From contig NZ_LXFU01000050.1 of assembly GCF_001657485.1 (NCBI RefSeq), positions 221,442 to 285,441 on the forward strand: a stretch of 64,000 nucleotides of DNA, in the 5' to 3' direction. The DNA comes from Rhizobium sp. WYCCWR10014. GTDB taxonomy: Bacteria > Pseudomonadota > Alphaproteobacteria > Rhizobiales > Rhizobiaceae. Positions within the stretch are counted from its first letter, which is position 1, and each line of letters starts with the position of its first letter. The notes under the pieces are model-generated. The model was given only the letters and a program-made list of their open reading frames with translations, was not told the origin of the DNA and made no database searches. Positions 62,463 to 64,000 of this stretch are shown piece after piece. A program made the translations under genes and the position numbers.

Positions 62463-63770
62463 ATGGAAACCGGAAGTGTGACGACGCCCTTCGGGCGGCG
62501 GTCGATGACGCTTGGCATGCTCGCAAACCAGGTCATGGCTGGGGAGATCAAACCGGATCAGTCGGTCGATAAATGGAAATTGTTTCGCGCGCTGTGCGAA
62601 GCAAAGCCGCTGCTCGGCATTGGCGATCGGGCGCTTGCCGTGCTCAACGCGCTTTTGAGCTTTTATCCGAAGAACGAACTGGCCCAGGGAAACGGTTTGA
62701 TCGTCTTCCCGTCGAATATCCAGCTTTCGCTCAGAACGCATGGCATGGCCGAACAGACGGTGCGGCGTCATCTCGCCGCGCTCGTCGACGCAGGTCTTCT
62801 GCTGCGCAAGGATAGCCCCAACGGCAAGCGTTACGTCCGCAGGGACAGGGCAGGGGAGGTCGACGAGGCGTTCGGCTTCTCGCTGGCGCCGCTCCTTGCC
62901 CGTGCCGAGGAGATCGAACAACTCGCGGCCGAGGTGATGGCTGAGCGGCTGCATGTCCAGCGTCTGCGTGAATGCATCACTCTTTGCCGCCGTGACATTG
63001 CAAAACTGATCGAGGCGGCCGTTGAAGAAGACATCCCTGGGGATTGGCAAGCTCTCTACAGCGAATTTAGGGACCTGATCGAAGGCCTGCCGCGATCGCC
63101 GACGACAGCACAGCTTGAACTGTTGCTGGATGAATTGACGGGCCTGCGGACAAATATCCTTAACCAGCTGGAAATTCAGGTTAAATCAACAAAACAGCGC
63201 GGCAATGCCGATTATATCGAGCGTCACATACAGAATTCAAATCCCGAATCTATTTCTGAACTTGAACCAAGCTTCGAAACGAAGCAGGGCGCGACAGCTG
63301 AGCCAGACAACGACGGAGGGTCTGTGACGGCCGCGAAGGGAAGGGGTGAGGCAGGCCATCCCTTCCCGCAGACGGAGGAAGAGCAAAGTCGACGGCCGGG
63401 GGTCCGCAATGATGGTGGCGGACTGAAATCCTTCCCGCTCGGCCTGGTTCTGCAAGCCTGCCCGGAAATCCTTGCCTATGGGCCGGATGGCTTAATCCGC
63501 CACTGGCGCGATCTGATGGCCGCAGCCGTCATCGTTCGATCGATGCTGGGCGTCAGTCCATCGGCCTACGAAGAGGCCGCCAATGTGATGGGTCCGGAAA
63601 ACGCCGCGACCGTGATGGCATGCATCCTGGCGCGAGGCGGCCACATCAATTCGGCCGGTGGCTATCTGCGTGGCCTGACGCGGCGAAGCGAAAAGGGAGA
63701 ATTCGCGATCGGCCCGATGCTGATGGCGCTTGTGCGGGCAAATGCGCCCGCCGGGCGGAAAGTTGGATAG
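62463..63770 (+). CDS. repC: Plasmid replication initiator RepC
   Basis: 435 residues. The METGSVTTPFGRRSMTLGML N-terminus is the standard RepC start, so 62463 is preferred to the earlier in-frame start at 62430. A winged-helix region (GNGLIVFPSNIQLSLRTHGM, then VRRHLAALVDAGLLLRKDSPNGKRY, about 77-130) binds the origin, which in this class lies inside repC. An Asp/Glu/Ser/Gln-rich linker (about 240-320) and a C-terminal domain follow. Confidence 0.96.
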   Translation: METGSVTTPFGRRSMTLGMLANQVMAGEIKPDQSVDKWKLFRALCEAKPLLGIGDRALAVLNALLSFYPKNELAQGNGLIVFPSNIQLSLRTHGMAEQTVRRHLAALVDAGLLLRKDSPNGKRYVRRDRAGEVDEAFGFSLAPLLARAEEIEQLAAEVMAERLHVQRLRECITLCRRDIAKLIEAAVEEDIPGDWQALYSEFRDLIEGLPRSPTTAQLELLLDELTGLRTNILNQLEIQVKSTKQRGNADYIERHIQNSNPESISELEPSFETKQGATAEPDNDGGSVTAAKGRGEAGHPFPQTEEEQSRRPGVRNDGGGLKSFPLGLVLQACPEILAYGPDGLIRHWRDLMAAAVIVRSMLGVSPSAYEEAANVMGPENAATVMACILARGGHINSAGGYLRGLTRRSEKGEFAIGPMLMALVRANAPAGRKVG

Positions 63771-63785
63771 GCCTTGGCTCCGTGC

Positions 63786-63808
63786 GGGCTTAGCCGGTAG
63801 TTAAGCCC
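63786..63808. other. Hairpin downstream of repC
   Basis: GGGCTTA pairs perfectly with TAAGCCC around nine bases, 15 bp after the repC stop, without a U-run. It may help terminate the repABC transcript. Confidence 0.4.
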
Positions 63809-63870
63809 GGGCAAGAGTCTGCAGGCTGCTCCGAACAGCTCTGGTGCGAAAGCCCTCGAAAGGAGATCTT

Positions 63871-64000
63871 TTGTTTTGCGGATCGTATGGTTGCGAAGTT
63901 TCGCTTTCGCAGGTCGCCCCTCGCTCTTCTGCCTATTGGGCGATGAAGCGATCCGCCTTGTGGAATGCCGCCGAGCGTGCCGAGAAGCGAAGTGACGCCC
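63871..64000 (+). pseudogene. Fragment resembling a MobA/MobL-TraA relaxase (cut by window edge)
   Basis: An open frame from TTG at 63871 (AAAGGAG upstream) to the window end includes APRSSAYWAMKRSALWNAAE followed by RAEKRSDA. The pattern A-P-x(4-5)-W-A-x-x-R-x-x-LWN-A-x-E-x-AEKR-x-DA is a hallmark of MobA/MobL relaxases, about 60-90 residues into those proteins. The normal relaxase N-terminus with its active Tyr and His is missing here, so it is probably a truncated gene. What lies beyond the window is unknown. Confidence 0.5.

Noticed and set aside
1..64000. CRISPR array, tRNA or rRNA gene, intact insertion sequence
   Set aside because: No regularly spaced direct repeats, no tRNA-like cloverleaf with CCA-acceptor context and no transposase frame were recognised by eye.

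Overview
The window looks like part of a large secondary replicon (megaplasmid) of a Rhizobium-group alphaproteobacterium. The evidence is a complete repABC replicon at 60060-63770 with an antisense RNA between repB and repC, uniformly high GC, very dense ABC-transporter catabolic operons, a two-cadherin-domain protein of the rhizobial RapA type, and intergenic palindromic repeats of the kind common in Rhizobium. No rRNA, tRNA, CRISPR array or intact insertion sequence was seen.

Left third. A two-component system cut by the window edge (1-1773) is followed by an Lrp-type regulator divergent from an amino-acid ABC operon ending in a homocysteine S-methyltransferase (2523-6592). A fragment resembling a ClC channel end lies at 6626-6739. 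A sulfonate-type ABC set with an FMN-dependent monooxygenase follows (6789-10805). Next is an IclR-family regulator with a divergent eight-gene operon (12202-20391): ribose-type ABC transporter, TIM-barrel hydrolase, PLP lyase of the D-serine-dehydratase/D-threonine-aldolase type, RidA and an AstE/aspartoacylase-like deacylase. A frameshifted gene on the other strand (20407-21560) shares a 22-bp upstream motif with this operon, so both probably belong to one regulon. I regard this as the most likely undescribed catabolic system here.

Middle. An SDR / amino-acid ABC / RraA-like aldolase operon (26359 to 21733, minus strand) has a divergent LysR gene. The next minus-strand operon (33633 to 27606) encodes a biotin carrier, biotin carboxylase, a second carrier-like protein lacking the biotinyl lysine, PxpB, PxpC, PxpA (5-oxoprolinase) and an aminotransferase. 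A ParE/ParD pair follows. A LacI regulator with two visible operators then precedes a sugar operon (TIM-barrel isomerase-like protein, ABC transporter, GMC oxidoreductase; 35825-42771). After it come PPK2, an aldo/keto reductase with a divergent LysR gene, and a flavin-binding stress-type protein.

Right third. A mini-operon of ribosomal protein S21 with two small proteins (47139 to 46454) is followed by the RapA-like protein, a small protein, a LuxR-type regulator, a pentitol-type operon (SBP, short ATPase, permease, two SDRs including a ribitol-dehydrogenase-like one) with an AraC regulator, trehalose-phosphatase and a ROK-like protein whose halves appear in swapped order. About 1.1 kb of decayed sequence precedes repABC. 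The last 130 bases read like a relaxase fragment that runs out of the window.

Taken together the genes describe scavenging of plant- or soil-derived amino acids, sulfonates, pyroglutamate, sugars and polyols, each unit with its own local regulator. All functions come from reading sequence by eye. Substrate assignments are inferences.
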